Shown: in pieces, positions 43,454-54,361 of the stretch | How the letters are laid out: each line of letters opens with the position of its first letter | Position numbering within the stretch: the stretch's first letter is position 1 | Source: Colwellia marinimaniae | Lineage (GTDB): Bacteria > Pseudomonadota > Gammaproteobacteria > Enterobacterales > Alteromonadaceae | DNA length: 64,000 nt | Direction: 5' to 3' | Assembly: GCF_002207865.1 (NCBI RefSeq) | Contig: NZ_BDQM01000006.1 | Coordinates: 62,001 to 126,000 of the forward strand | Notes under the pieces: model-generated | The model's database searches: none | What the model was told of the DNA's origin: nothing | The model's input: the letters and a program-made list of their open reading frames with translations, nothing else | Translations under genes and position numbers: made by a program

Positions 43454-43556
43454 ATTTTAATCGCGCATGGTTTGGATTTCAATCATGCATGGGTCTCCAA
43501 CAAAACACTTCGGAGATGACGAATTTTATGCCACAAATACTGGCTCTAGGTCTTTA

Positions 43557-45608
43557 TTACGCTTCAATACCACAATGACGTAACAAGGCATCAATCTCAG
43601 GTGCTCGACCGCGGAACTTTTGGAATAATGCACTAGGCTCTTCACTGCCACCTTTCTCGAGGATATTCGTTAAGAATGACTGGCCGGTTTGCTCATTGAA
43701 GATACCTTGCTCTTCAAATAAGCTAAAGGCATCAGCGGATAATACTTCTGCCCACTTGTAGCTGTAATAGCCGGCGGAATAACCACCACCAAAGATATGG
43801 CTAAAGCCATGTTGGAAACGATTAAATTCAGGTGCTTGTACTACCGAATATTGGCTTCTAACACTGTTGAGGGTTTGTTGAATGTGTTGTTCATTGTTCG
43901 GTGCTTTGGCGTCATAACTTTCATGCATAGTAAAATCGAAGATACTAAACTCGAGTTGACGTAACATTTGCATAGCCGATTGGAAATTTTTGGCGGCTAA
44001 CATTTTATCTAACATTTCCTGAGGTAATGCCTCGCCACTTTCATAATGGCCAGAAATAAAGGCTAGTGCTTCGGGTTGCCAGCACCAGTTTTCTAAAAAT
44101 TGGCTCGGCAACTCAACCGCATCCCAAGGCACACCATTAATACCGGCAACACTGCTGGCATTTATTTGGCTTAACATATGGTGAAGACCGTGACCAAACT
44201 CGTGGAATAGGGTAACTACTTCATCATGAGTAAATAACGCCGGCTTATCACCGACAGGACCATTAAAGTTACAGGTTAAATAGGCAACCGGATATTGAAT
44301 CGAACCATCAGCTTTCTGGCTGCGACCAACACAGTCATCCATCCAAGCGCCACCGCGTTTTTTCTCGCGCGCATACAGATCTAAATAAAAGCTACCACGT
44401 TTTTCTCCGGCTTTATCAAATACATCATAGAAGTTAACATCGTCATGCCAGACATCAACACCCGCTCGGTGTTTGATCGTTAGGCCAAATAATTTATGCA
44501 CTACGGCAAATAAACCCGAGACAACTTTATCTTTCGGGAAGTATGGCCGTAATTGCTCGTCTGAAATGGCATAGCGACTTTGTTTTAATTTCTCGCTGTA
44601 ATAAGGCAAATCCCAAGCCTGTAAGTTATCTTGCTTAAATTCACTGGCAGCAAAGTCGCTTAGTTCTTTAAAATCTTGCTTACCTTGCTGTTGTGATTTA
44701 AGGGCTAAGTTCTCCAGGAAGGCCATCACTTCACTGGTAGATTTTGCCATTTTTGTTGCCAATGAGTGTTGGGCATAGTTGTCAAAATCGAGCAAAGTCG
44801 CTAGCTCATGTCTCAAGCTTAGTAATTCATTCATAATGCTGCTGTTATCAAACTCACCGGCGTTAGGACCTTGATCTGAGGCACGGGTAACAAAGGCAGT
44901 ATAAAGCTGTTCACGTAAGTCAGTATTATCACAATACATCATCACTGGTAGGTAGCTTGGAATATCTAGGGTGAAACTGTAACCGGTTTTATCTTTACTT
45001 TTAGCTAACTCTTGCGCTGCTGCTAAGGCGCTTTCAGGTAAGCCGGTTAGCTGCGCTTTATTTTCAATGGTTATGCTAAAAGCCTGGGTGGCGTCGAGTA
45101 CGTTATTGCTAAAACTTGAACTGAGTTCAGATAAACGCGTCTTTATTTCACCATAACGTTTTTTATCTTTATCATTTAGCGCTATGCCCGATAATTTAAA
45201 GTCGCGCAGAGCATTGGTGATTACTTTTTTCTGGGCGGTATCTAGCTGTTTAAAATGCTGACTGTTTTTAACGCTAAGGTAGGCTTGATATAAACCTTCA
45301 TGTTGACCAACAAAAGTACCATATGCAGATAAAAGTGGCAGACAAGACTCATAAGCTGCACGCAATTCATCACTACTCACCACTGAGTTCATATGGGAAA
45401 CCGGTGACCATAACTTAGCTAACACATCGTCTACCTCATCAATGGGCAACACTAGGTTTTGCCAGGTAAATAGCTCATTGTCAGCGAGAACCTGCTCGAT
45501 AACTTTTTTACAATCGTTAATGGCTTGTTCTACAGCAGGTTTTACGTGCTCAGGTTTTATTTTTGCAAAGGCAGGCAGTTCGCTAGATACTAATAATGGA
45601 TTGGTCAT
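43557..45608 (-). CDS. prlC: Oligopeptidase A (M3 family metallopeptidase)
   Basis: 683 residues, full length for PrlC/OpdA. The zinc site is FHEFGHGLHHMLSQ (HExxH, about residues 470-475), followed by VAGINGVPWDAVELPSQFLENWCW where the Glu third ligand lies. DDCVGRSQKADGSIQYPVAYLTCNFN and GGGYSAGYYSYKWAEVLSADAFS are further M3A signatures. A cytoplasmic enzyme that degrades signal peptides and short oligopeptides. Single gene; its start is followed upstream by a 240-base gap shared with the divergent sensor gene. Confidence 0.95.
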   Translation of the reverse strand: MTNPLLVSSELPAFAKIKPEHVKPAVEQAINDCKKVIEQVLADNELFTWQNLVLPIDEVDDVLAKLWSPVSHMNSVVSSDELRAAYESCLPLLSAYGTFVGQHEGLYQAYLSVKNSQHFKQLDTAQKKVITNALRDFKLSGIALNDKDKKRYGEIKTRLSELSSSFSNNVLDATQAFSITIENKAQLTGLPESALAAAQELAKSKDKTGYSFTLDIPSYLPVMMYCDNTDLREQLYTAFVTRASDQGPNAGEFDNSSIMNELLSLRHELATLLDFDNYAQHSLATKMAKSTSEVMAFLENLALKSQQQGKQDFKELSDFAASEFKQDNLQAWDLPYYSEKLKQSRYAISDEQLRPYFPKDKVVSGLFAVVHKLFGLTIKHRAGVDVWHDDVNFYDVFDKAGEKRGSFYLDLYAREKKRGGAWMDDCVGRSQKADGSIQYPVAYLTCNFNGPVGDKPALFTHDEVVTLFHEFGHGLHHMLSQINASSVAGINGVPWDAVELPSQFLENWCWQPEALAFISGHYESGEALPQEMLDKMLAAKNFQSAMQMLRQLEFSIFDFTMHESYDAKAPNNEQHIQQTLNSVRSQYSVVQAPEFNRFQHGFSHIFGGGYSAGYYSYKWAEVLSADAFSLFEEQGIFNEQTGQSFLTNILEKGGSEEPSALFQKFRGRAPEIDALLRHCGIEA

Positions 45609-45857
45609 GATACTTAAAAATTAGTTTATGTTATTAGTGATGTAAGACTGAGGGAGGCTTTATTCAAGGCAATTGCAGCAATAGTTATAAAATATTTATT
45701 ACTCGATTACCTCTTGTTATCATTTTATTTTATTGAGTAAGTTAACTTGTTGTTAACAGCCGCTTTTTAGTTAACTTTTCATTTGCACAAAAACACAAAG
45801 ACGTTATAGTTTGTAGCATCGTTGGGTTTTTTTGGTTAAGTTTGTTGTTGAGTGATT

Positions 45858-48800
45858 ATGTTTAAGAAGTTACTTATTACCCTGTTATTAATATTAAGTG
45901 TATTACTTACCATTTTCATGGTGCCAACCAGTTATGCCGCAATAAAAAATCTCTCCTTAGACCACCTATCTGTTGATGATGGTTTATCACAGGGTAGTAT
46001 TCATGCAATTATCCAAGATAAAACCGGTTTCATATGGCTAGCCACAGAAAATGGCGTCAATATCTATGATGGTAATAAAGTTAGGCAATTGCCTGGGCCA
46101 AATAATAGTTTTGAAGATGTTGCTATCTATACGTTACTTGAAGATAAAAATGGTTTGATTTGGTTAAATGTTGATGGTCGAAAACTTTATAGCTATAACC
46201 CTAAAACTAATATCTATCGGCATATACCAATAAAAAGCTCGTCCAATTCAAACTATTATATTGCCGATCTGCTTAACAGTAATGACAATAAAATATGGCT
46301 ATTAACCTCTAAAACACTCGGGTTTTATAATCAAGTTACCAATGAATACCAGCAAGTAATAGACTTGGCAACAGAATTAGCCGGTGACCTTGCATTATTT
46401 AAAATGTCATTGCATGATGGTGTGATGTATATAGGCTCAAAGATAGGCATTTTTGCCTATAACATTGAGAAAAATCACTGGAAAAAATTACCTCAAATAC
46501 CCGCTGATATCACTGCACAGTCGAACACTGAAGAGCTCAACAAAATATATACCGTACACGCGGATATTAATCAGACCTTATACCTAGGCTCTAACGATGG
46601 ATTTTTTGCTATCAATGTCACTGATATTAAAGCATATATTACCGGCGAATCATCATTACCTAACTACCAACGACTTATTGAAAATATGGCGGCATGGCAA
46701 ACATTGTCTGATGGCAATACTCTTTATATAGCTGCTGATAAAGGTTTGTATTCGATCAATACAGTCGATAATAGCAGTGAATTTTTGTTTGGTTTTAGTG
46801 ATTATTTTGACAATATCAGTGATGACAACATACCAACCTTGATTAAAGATAATCAAGGTGTTTTTTGGTTAGGTTCAAGGGCTATGGGTGCCTATCAATG
46901 GAATCCCAGAAGAGAATTAGTTAAAAATTACGGTTATAAAAAAAATAATGCAGCTAGTTTAAGTTATAACGAAGTTTGGCATACTTTACCTGATGACTTA
47001 AATGATGATTTTCTCTGGGTTGCAACGTCTAATGGTTTGAATCTAATTGATTTGGCAAAACAGCGTGTTACCCGATACTTAGTGAATAATGACTCTAAAA
47101 GTATATACACCAAAAGTCATATTTATAGCCTGTTAGCTTTGACAGCTGAGCAACTACTTATTTCTACTGCTAAAGGTGTGTATTTATTTGATAAAAAGCA
47201 AGGGATAGAATTAGCATTACCCTTTAATAATGAAATTAATCAACTGCTTGCAGTGGAGCAGTATGACATATTAAAAGAAGACGAATTTATTTGGTTAGTA
47301 AATGAAAAAGGACTCTTTAAAATAAATTTAAGCACCAATGAAATAGATACTTTAAGTGAAATTTCCGAACAGTTCCCTCCTGAAAAATTATTGTCTTTAT
47401 TAGGTTCCTTACCTGATAGTGATTGGTTTTTACTAACAAGCAATGATGGTTTATGGGGTTTTAATGCGAATACACGAGAGTTTGTACAGCTTTATAAGTT
47501 GTCAGGCATATTAACCGGAGAATATACCTCTATCGATAACTGGGCCATAGATAAAAATCAAATATTATGGTTGAGTTTTAGTGGTAAAGGTCTGGTTGGT
47601 TTAACCTTGCCTGACTTTAAAGAGCAATATTTCTACCATAAAGGCAATTCTATTATTGGTAATAATATTTACGGTGTAATGGCCGATGAGGCAGGAGATA
47701 TCTGGTTCTCTAGCCATAATGGTTTATTTATGTTGGACTCCAATAGTCAAAATATCAGTCATTTCACCCGTAAAGATGGCCTTGGCGCAACTGAATTTAA
47801 TGGTAGGGCTTATGCAAAATTACCCAATGGTCGTTTTGTCTATGGTTCAATGGAAGGTATTAGTATTTTCGAGCCGTTAAAACTAAAAAAAGTACACCAT
47901 AGCGAAAACTTTAACGTCAAAGTGACCGCTGTAGCATTGTTATCCCGCAAGTTAGCCCTACCTTTGACCATTGAAGATAATGCCGTTATTAACCTTCACT
48001 ATGATGATGTAGGTATTCGCATTGATTTTTCCACCTTTTCTTATGGCAATGAGAAAAACATCAGTTATAAGTATCATGTGACGGGGATAAATAATATTGA
48101 CTACCCCGCAACTAGAGAAGGCCATATTACCTTTCCTAGCCTAGCATCAGGCAAACATACCTTATCTATTCAGGCTAAGTCACCCTACTCGGGAGAATAT
48201 TCAACGCCCGTACATATTAACTTTAACGTCAGCTTTGCTCCTTGGCGTTCACCTTTGGCATTGGCTTTTTATTTCATGGTGTTCCTACTAATGACGCTAA
48301 CTTGGTATCGTTATCGTAAAGGCCAGCAACAGTTGTTGCTTGATGCGCATGAGCAAGTTAAGTATCGAGAAAATCGTTTACAACTAGCCTTAACGGGTAG
48401 TAATAGTGAGGTTTGGGACTGGCAAGCTGATGAAAATCTAATGTTCGGTAAACGCATTGTGTTAGATTTAGGCTACAAAGAAGAAGCGTTATTTTATAGT
48501 TTTTCAAAGCATATTGCCCTTATTCATCCTGAGGATCATGATGATTTTCTTCGTAGCTGGCAATTATTTATTAGCAGCGCCAGTTTAGAGGATAACTTTT
48601 CTTGTACCTATCGTTTGAAAACAGCAGATGGTCAGTGGCTTTGGTACAAAGACTTAGGAAAAACAGTCGCGGTAGATGCTAATAATAACCCCATTAGAGT
48701 TACGGGTTCTTATACTAATATTACCAAGTCTCGTGCTAACGAAGAGCGCGCGCAATATTACGGTGATGCATTTCAGCAAACTCAAGACTGGGTATTTATT

Positions 48801-50432
48801 ATTGATGAAAAAATATCGAAAGTAACGGCAAACAAATCAATGCGAGTTGTTTTTGATTGGCCCGAAGAAGAGTTTGATTTTAATGCGAAATTATTAGGTA
48901 TTAGTCAAAAACGCCGCAGTTTCTACCATAAATTAATGCTGTCTTTAAATGAAGGTGAACATTGGCGTGGCGAGGAGTTAATCGAGACCCCTAATAAGGG
49001 CGAGTACCACGTTATTATCAATGTGACGGTAGGCCGAAACTCAGTGAGTAACGCTTTGCATTATTTGTTTGTATTAACTGATATTAGTGCACAAAAAAGT
49101 GCTGAAAATGAATTAAGGTTATTAGCAAATTATGATCATTTAACGGGATTGCCTAATCGTACTTTATTGCTTGAACGTATTAAACATGCAATAGACTTTT
49201 CCCACCGAAAAACAAAATCATTGGCACTGTTTTTTATCGATTTAGATCGCTTTAAACAAGTGAATGATTCCTTAGGGCATGATAAAGGTGATTTGTTGTT
49301 GCAAGAAATTACTAAGCGTTTAGAAGGTGTCTTACGAATAGATGATACGGTGGCACGTATTGGTGGTGATGAATTTGTTGTTCTATTGGAGAGCTTTGCT
49401 AATAATAATCAACTGGGCAGCATAGCTGAAAAAATTATTGGTGTCATTGGTAACCCCGTAGATTTAGATAAGAATATTGTCAGTGTTGGCGCCAGTATTG
49501 GTATTGCTTTATATCCTAATGATGGTCATAACTCAGACGAGCTGTTACGCCATGCTGATGTTGCTATGTATCATGCCAAGCAAGCAGGGAAAAATAACTT
49601 TAAGTTTTATACTGCACAAATGAACATTGATGCCATGGAGCGCTTAAGTAAGGAGTCGGCGTTAAAATTAGCGGTAAAAAATAAGGAGTTCATTAATCAC
49701 TACCAACCAATAATTGATGCACATACCGGTAAGGCGGTAGGTGTAGAGATGTTAATGCGTTGGCAAACACCGACGGGTTTAGTGCCACCTAATGACTTTA
49801 TTCCTTTATCAGAGGAGCTAAATTTAATTATCACTATGACAGAGTCTGCACTTCAACAGGCTTGTAAACATCTAAAAGAGTGGCATGCCATACGAGCAGA
49901 TTTTTACGTGTCGATAAACCTTTCGGTACAACACTTTGTTGAAGCGGACATTGTTTCATATATTCGTGAATTATTGGCCGATTACCAATTGCCAGCCAAA
50001 AGTTTACGCGTTGAAATAACAGAAAGTACGTTAATTTTACAACCTGAAAATGCCATAACCACTATGCGTAAATTATCGGAACTTGGCGTGATTTTAGCGC
50101 TAGATGATTTTGGCACAGGCTTCTCGTCATTATCTTATTTAAAACAATTACCCTTAGATATCATAAAAATAGATCGCAGTTTTGTTGCTGGTATTGGCAT
50201 TAATGAAGCCGATGAAGCGATTGTTGATACCACGTTAGTTTTAGCCAAAAGGCTTAACATGTACTGCATTGCTGAGGGTGTGGAAACGGTTGAGCAGTTG
50301 CACTATCTAGTTGCCAAACAATGCCATTATATACAAGGGTATTTATATAGTAAGCCAATACCGCCGGAGAAAATTATGCAAAATCTGTTGTTAAATAAAA
50401 CAGAAATTATCTCTACTACTCGGGGTTTTTGA
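45858..50432 (+). CDS. Membrane sensor with propeller, Y_Y_Y, PAS, GGDEF and EAL domains
   Basis: About 1524 residues from ATG 45858 (GTG 45852 is an alternative). Signal peptide 1-27; a periplasmic two-component-type propeller (about 35-690) with repeats like DDGLSQGSIHAIIQDKTGFIWLATENGVNIYDG; a Y_Y_Y domain (ISYKYHVTGIN, about 735-790); one membrane helix (about 800-818); PAS regions (about 845-1080); GGDEF with RIGGDEFVVLLE (about 1168); EAL domain (about 1265-1510). The EAL motif itself reads VEMLMRW, but LDDFGTGFSSLSYL and EGVET are intact. It would make and/or degrade cyclic di-GMP in response to a periplasmic ligand. The distance to the EPS locus is modest, but any link is inference. 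Confidence 0.93.
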   Translation: MFKKLLITLLLILSVLLTIFMVPTSYAAIKNLSLDHLSVDDGLSQGSIHAIIQDKTGFIWLATENGVNIYDGNKVRQLPGPNNSFEDVAIYTLLEDKNGLIWLNVDGRKLYSYNPKTNIYRHIPIKSSSNSNYYIADLLNSNDNKIWLLTSKTLGFYNQVTNEYQQVIDLATELAGDLALFKMSLHDGVMYIGSKIGIFAYNIEKNHWKKLPQIPADITAQSNTEELNKIYTVHADINQTLYLGSNDGFFAINVTDIKAYITGESSLPNYQRLIENMAAWQTLSDGNTLYIAADKGLYSINTVDNSSEFLFGFSDYFDNISDDNIPTLIKDNQGVFWLGSRAMGAYQWNPRRELVKNYGYKKNNAASLSYNEVWHTLPDDLNDDFLWVATSNGLNLIDLAKQRVTRYLVNNDSKSIYTKSHIYSLLALTAEQLLISTAKGVYLFDKKQGIELALPFNNEINQLLAVEQYDILKEDEFIWLVNEKGLFKINLSTNEIDTLSEISEQFPPEKLLSLLGSLPDSDWFLLTSNDGLWGFNANTREFVQLYKLSGILTGEYTSIDNWAIDKNQILWLSFSGKGLVGLTLPDFKEQYFYHKGNSIIGNNIYGVMADEAGDIWFSSHNGLFMLDSNSQNISHFTRKDGLGATEFNGRAYAKLPNGRFVYGSMEGISIFEPLKLKKVHHSENFNVKVTAVALLSRKLALPLTIEDNAVINLHYDDVGIRIDFSTFSYGNEKNISYKYHVTGINNIDYPATREGHITFPSLASGKHTLSIQAKSPYSGEYSTPVHINFNVSFAPWRSPLALAFYFMVFLLMTLTWYRYRKGQQQLLLDAHEQVKYRENRLQLALTGSNSEVWDWQADENLMFGKRIVLDLGYKEEALFYSFSKHIALIHPEDHDDFLRSWQLFISSASLEDNFSCTYRLKTADGQWLWYKDLGKTVAVDANNNPIRVTGSYTNITKSRANEERAQYYGDAFQQTQDWVFIIDEKISKVTANKSMRVVFDWPEEEFDFNAKLLGISQKRRSFYHKLMLSLNEGEHWRGEELIETPNKGEYHVIINVTVGRNSVSNALHYLFVLTDISAQKSAENELRLLANYDHLTGLPNRTLLLERIKHAIDFSHRKTKSLALFFIDLDRFKQVNDSLGHDKGDLLLQEITKRLEGVLRIDDTVARIGGDEFVVLLESFANNNQLGSIAEKIIGVIGNPVDLDKNIVSVGASIGIALYPNDGHNSDELLRHADVAMYHAKQAGKNNFKFYTAQMNIDAMERLSKESALKLAVKNKEFINHYQPIIDAHTGKAVGVEMLMRWQTPTGLVPPNDFIPLSEELNLIITMTESALQQACKHLKEWHAIRADFYVSINLSVQHFVEADIVSYIRELLADYQLPAKSLRVEITESTLILQPENAITTMRKLSELGVILALDDFGTGFSSLSYLKQLPLDIIKIDRSFVAGIGINEADEAIVDTTLVLAKRLNMYCIAEGVETVEQLHYLVAKQCHYIQGYLYSKPIPPEKIMQNLLLNKTEIISTTRGF

Positions 50433-50592
50433 GCGTTCGATACAACTAATATCCCTAGTTAATTTACAAACGTTAGCAGCCCAGTACTGAGAGCGGCTAT
50501 AAATATTATGCTTTTCTCCTTGAATAAAGTCTTTTTTGCGCCCACATCCTACTTAAGTAATACATTAACTAATTTAAATAATACACTAACTA

Positions 50593-51972
50593 ATGAGTAA
50601 TACCATGACACAACATTTTGATTACCTTGCCATTGGCGGTGGCAGTGGCGGTATAGCATCGGCTAACCGAGCAGCAAAATTAGGTAAAAAAGCAGCCGTT
50701 ATCGAAGCAAAACACATTGGCGGTACCTGTGTAAATGTTGGTTGTGTGCCGAAAAAAGCCATGTGGTATGCCGGACAGATAGCCGATGCCTTAAAATATG
50801 CCAAAGATTACGGTTTCGGTCAGCAGCTAAATCAAGGTGAATCTCAGTTTGATTGGGCCAAGTTGGTTGTAAATCGCGAAGCATATATAAAACGAATTCA
50901 TGCGGCCTATCAGCGTGGTTTTGATGCTAATAATGTCACTGTCATTAAAGGTTTTGCCAAGTTTATTGATAAAAACACCGTGGAAGTCAATGGTGAGTTA
51001 ATCACCGCTGATCACATTACTATTGCCACTGGTGGTCGTCCTGCTATTCCTAATATCGAAGGTGCCGAGTATGGTATCGATTCCGATGGCTTTTTTGCCT
51101 TAACAGAGCAACCTAAAAGTGTTGCTGTTATTGGCGCTGGTTATATTGCCGTTGAATTAGCCGGTGTCTTTCAAGCGTTGGGCACAGAGTCTCACCTAGT
51201 GGTACGTAAAGAAAAACCATTACGTGGTTTTGATGACATGTTGAGTGATACCTTGGTTGAGCACATGGCTAAACATGGTCCTAGACTACACAATCACAGC
51301 ACACCAGAGCGCATTGAAAAAATGAGTGATGGTCGTTTAGTTATTCATTTTACTAATGGTAAGTCATTAGAGCCGGTAGACACTTTAGTCTGGGCCATAG
51401 GCCGTGAGCCAGCTACCAATAATATTAACCTTGCAGCGGCCGGGGTCGAACTCGACGAGCGTGGCTTTATCATCACTGACAAATATCAAAACACTAATGT
51501 TGCCGGTATCTATGCGGTCGGAGATAACACTGGCCGTGCGCAGTTAACACCGGTAGCTGTTGCTGCGGGTCGCCGTTTATGTGAACGTTTATTCAATAAT
51601 AAACCCGATGAACATCTAGATTATTCTGGCATCGCTACCGTGGTATTTAGTCATCCGGTTATAGCTACCGTCGGTTTAACTGAAGATGAGGCTATTGCTG
51701 AGTACGGTGAAGAAAATATTACCGTATATAACTCACAGTTCACCGCGCTTTATCAAGCTATTACCGAGGATTATCGTGATCCTACTCGGATGAAATTAAT
51801 TTGTGCTGGCAGTGAAGAAAAAGTAGTGGGTTTGCATAGTATTGGCTTTGGTAGCGATGAATTATTACAAGGTTTTGCGGTAGCGATGAAAATGGGCGCC
51901 ACCAAGGCTGATTTTGATAACACAGTTGCCATACATCCTACCAGTGCGGAAGAGTTTGTTACCTTGAATTAA
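50593..51972 (+). CDS. gor: Glutathione-disulfide reductase
   Basis: 459 residues. FAD-binding [21 protein letters not shown] opens the protein, the redox pair Cys46/Cys51 is in [13 protein letters not shown], the NADPH domain has [21 protein letters not shown], and the C-terminus has the catalytic His448 in [14 protein letters not shown] with Glu453. [11 protein letters not shown] is the FAD ribityl contact. Length and motifs are those of bacterial Gor rather than lipoamide dehydrogenase. ATG 50605 is a possible alternative start. It keeps glutathione reduced using NADPH. Confidence 0.95.
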   Translation: MSNTMTQHFDYLAIGGGSGGIASANRAAKLGKKAAVIEAKHIGGTCVNVGCVPKKAMWYAGQIADALKYAKDYGFGQQLNQGESQFDWAKLVVNREAYIKRIHAAYQRGFDANNVTVIKGFAKFIDKNTVEVNGELITADHITIATGGRPAIPNIEGAEYGIDSDGFFALTEQPKSVAVIGAGYIAVELAGVFQALGTESHLVVRKEKPLRGFDDMLSDTLVEHMAKHGPRLHNHSTPERIEKMSDGRLVIHFTNGKSLEPVDTLVWAIGREPATNNINLAAAGVELDERGFIITDKYQNTNVAGIYAVGDNTGRAQLTPVAVAAGRRLCERLFNNKPDEHLDYSGIATVVFSHPVIATVGLTEDEAIAEYGEENITVYNSQFTALYQAITEDYRDPTRMKLICAGSEEKVVGLHSIGFGSDELLQGFAVAMKMGATKADFDNTVAIHPTSAEEFVTLN

Positions 51973-51979
51973 GTAACAG

Positions 51980-52011
51980 AGCATAAAGGTAAGCTTGCTC
52001 GCCTTTATGCT
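51980..52011 (+). terminator. Hairpin after gor
   Basis: AGCATAAAGG (51980-51989) and CCTTTATGCT (52002-52011) form a perfect 10-bp stem with a 12-base loop, eight bases after the gor stop. Only a weak T/A run follows. Confidence 0.5.
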
Positions 52012-52102
52012 GAAAATATATCCATGAGCTGAGCTATTATGGTCTTAGTGAATGCAGTTAACATTCGCTACTAAGTGGGATAACTTCTCGCCGTATTAAC
52101 GG

Positions 52103-52864
52103 TTAAAACTGAAAATCAACTTTAAAGTTAAAAGCGCTATCCGATGAGTGATAACCAGCCCAATTGCTACTTGAATAAAGCAGTTCGGCGCCGACACCCA
52201 AGCCGTAAGTAAATCGATGTTCAATGGCTATATTCGCGCCGATACTGCTGCCGTTACTATTGAGGTTTTTGCTAACACCACTAGAGAAGTTTTTACTGCC
52301 TTTTAAAGTACCCCATTGATAAAATGGGCCGCCGTAAATAATGTTGTGTGGTGATAATTTATAACCGACAATCCAAGCAACATCGTAAATACCAGTGTTA
52401 TGCTGCCAAGAGCTATCATCATCATAAGTATAGCCATAGTCACTTTCTATCCCAGTAGTACTAGTGCCCTTGGTTTTTTTCTTCTCGTAACCTAAGGTAA
52501 TTGCTTGGGAAATATTACCTGTTTTTGATTGGTCACTATATTGGCCATAAAATTGATATTTAGCAGCAAAGTGTAATACCGAGCCTGCGCCATCATTTAC
52601 GGATAACGCTAATCCAGGTATTGTGGTGATACTAGCACGTACAAAACCCGTGCCTTCATTACCATAGTCACCCTCAGCAATTTTTTCTATCATTAAGTAT
52701 TTTCGATTGCCATTACTCCAAGCAAGGTTTACTTGTAATGGTTTACTGCTCACCTCAGGGTTATCTAAACGTGTATTAGATAAAGATACATACACACCAC
52801 CATTAGAACAGCCAGCTAAAAATAGCACCATTAACAGTGTCATAGCTGTATTAATCCTAATCAT
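52103..52864 (-). CDS. Uncharacterised outer-membrane lipoprotein or beta-barrel protein
   Basis: 253 residues. A lipoprotein signal (MVLFLAGCSNGGVYVSL, Cys about 19) is followed by alternating polar/hydrophobic strands: SVLHFAAKYQFYGQYSD, NISQAITLGYEKKK, YDVAWIVGYKLSPHNIIYGGPFYQWG, IGANIAIEHRFTYGLGVGAELLYSSSNWAGYHSSDSAFNFKVDFQF. The last residue is Phe, as in many barrels assembled by BamA. I do not recognise the family. It is a single gene with its own upstream region. Function unknown. Confidence 0.6.
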   Translation of the reverse strand: MIRINTAMTLLMVLFLAGCSNGGVYVSLSNTRLDNPEVSSKPLQVNLAWSNGNRKYLMIEKIAEGDYGNEGTGFVRASITTIPGLALSVNDGAGSVLHFAAKYQFYGQYSDQSKTGNISQAITLGYEKKKTKGTSTTGIESDYGYTYDDDSSWQHNTGIYDVAWIVGYKLSPHNIIYGGPFYQWGTLKGSKNFSSGVSKNLNSNGSSIGANIAIEHRFTYGLGVGAELLYSSSNWAGYHSSDSAFNFKVDFQF

Positions 52865-53034
52865 AAAACCTCCTTTTAAACTGAGCCTAAGTGAAGAGAA
52901 TTGGCGCAGGGTATTTATTTTAACGTGGCTAAGTTAACAATTATTTAACATGTTATCAAGTCAAATAATTCTTATTTAAGATAAAATAAAGCTGTTGATT
53001 TTATACCATAAAAGCCAGTTAATCTTGCTTAAGA

Positions 53035-53078
53035 AAAAGCCCCTAATACTTATTTGAACATAGGTATTAGGGGCTTTT
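53035..53078. terminator. Strong Rho-independent terminator
   Basis: AAAAGCCCCTAATAC (53035-53049) and GTATTAGGGGCTTTT (53064-53078) form a perfect 15-bp stem with A/T flanks on both strands. It ends the leftward DUF4399 gene and could also work in the other direction. Confidence 0.85.
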
Positions 53079-53109
53079 GTATCTCTAACGGTTTTTACTT
53101 AAAGCTAGT

Positions 53110-53550
53110 TTACTCAACAGTAATGGTTATCTTTTTAGAAACAACCGCGGGTTTATGAGGGATATGGTGATGGTCGCCTAAAATCAGCTGTAGCGTATGT
53201 TTGCCTTTAGGTAAAGTTAAAGTCGTTTGTGTTTGTCCGCCACCGAAGTGTTTCACGTCACCACCCATAGGCATATCAAAGGCTGGCAGCGAGTCTTTAT
53301 CGATTAATAAGTGATGATGACCGGTGTTTTTTTTCTCCATACCCGCTGGCGCCACGCCCATATCTTTTAAACCAAATTTCACCGTAAAGGTAGCTGACAC
53401 TGTGGCACCATCGCTTGGTGAAATAATATAAACATTAGCACTCGCCGGAGCAACAGATTGCGGCATACTACTAGCGTTAGCTAGTTCAGCGACTAATAGC
53501 GCAGGACTTAAAGCCAAAGTTAACAGTGATAATTGCACAAGTTTTTTCAT
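53110..53550 (-). CDS. DUF4399 periplasmic protein
   Basis: 146 residues. Signal peptide 1-26 (LSLLTLALSPALLVAELANA). The mature part VYIISPSDGATVSATFTVKFGLKDMGVAPAGMEKKNTGHHHLLID, then FGGGQTQTTLTLPKGKHTLQLILGDHHHIPHKPAVVSKKITI is the DUF4399 pattern, with HHH and DHHHIPH clusters that could bind metal. It is exported. The gene diverges from a metal-efflux module that begins 320 bases away, so a link to metal handling is suggested only by position and the histidines. Confidence 0.8.
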   Translation of the reverse strand: MKKLVQLSLLTLALSPALLVAELANASSMPQSVAPASANVYIISPSDGATVSATFTVKFGLKDMGVAPAGMEKKNTGHHHLLIDKDSLPAFDMPMGGDVKHFGGGQTQTTLTLPKGKHTLQLILGDHHHIPHKPAVVSKKITITVE

Positions 53551-53872
53551 AATATAATTCGCTTATTTAAAGTAAATAGTTTCAATTGATTATTTTAATT
53601 GATTTTTATAGGGTTGTGATAAAAATAGCGCTACTCAATACACCAGTCAATAGTTATAACAATTTTATACAATTATCGGCCACTTGTGCGGAATTGTTTT
53701 TCCTAAGCACAGTAAGTTAACAAACTTAATGACAGTGGGATAAGCGGTAATAATGGCTATTATTAAAACGGGTAGATATTTTTCGTGGTAAAATAGTTGT
53801 TATTATTTATACAGTTTTGCTAGAATAAGCTGTTGCTAAACCGTCATTCTCCTTGTAGTGTGGATTTAATTT
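53551..53872. promoter_or_regulatory. 322-base divergent region with a promoter for the metal-efflux module
   Basis: No gene. A promoter-like pair TTGTTA (53797-53802) and TAGAAT (53821-53826), spacing 18, lies 46 bases before the GTG start of the His-rich protein. The rest is AT-rich; I see no clear operator for a MerR- or CusR-type regulator, and no regulator gene is adjacent. Confidence 0.4.
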
Positions 53873-54268
53873 GTGCGTATCTTATGCTGTTATCTTGTTA
53901 TTATCTTGATTGTCCTGCAATCGGTTAATGCGATCGCCGCGATTAGTATTAGCCAGAATGACGCTCAGCAAAATTCGCATTTGACTGCTCATCAAAACTC
54001 TCATTCAAATAGCCACCAAGACAGTGATCACCATAGTGCAGCCGAGCTCTTAGCTTTTCAAATACAAGCACTTGATGGTAAATCAGTGCATAGCGATGCC
54101 GATCATCCTGATTGTCATACGAATCATTGTCATCACAGTAACTTGCTCTACTTAGATTTTTCCTCGCCAGTGTATTTATCCAAGACTATTGATAAGCAAG
54201 TAAGCAATAAAACCGTACTATTTAACTCTTTACCACTCAGTCCAGACTCTCGCCCTCCCATCGTTTAA
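53873..54268 (+). CDS. His-rich small exported protein preceding an RND metal-efflux pair
   Basis: 131 residues, GTG start. N-terminal hydrophobic signal (CCYLVIILIVLQSVNAIAA). The mature part is very rich in His, Ser, Asp and Gln (HQNSHSNSHQDSDHH, HSDADHPDCHTNHCHHSNLL), with two Cys in a C-x4-C-like His cluster, then a Pro-rich tail. Such proteins often precede CzcBA/CusBA operons and are thought to bind metal in the periplasm. It is 70 to 90 bases before the adaptor gene. I cannot assign a named family. Confidence 0.65.
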   Translation: MRILCCYLVIILIVLQSVNAIAAISISQNDAQQNSHLTAHQNSHSNSHQDSDHHSAAELLAFQIQALDGKSVHSDADHPDCHTNHCHHSNLLYLDFSSPVYLSKTIDKQVSNKTVLFNSLPLSPDSRPPIV

Positions 54269-54361
54269 TTCTTATTTATCCCAGAGCGACTAAGCTCGCC
54301 CATTTTTTAATAAGACAGAGCAAGTGGTCAATTAAGCCACTTGCCATTAAACGAGATTTAT

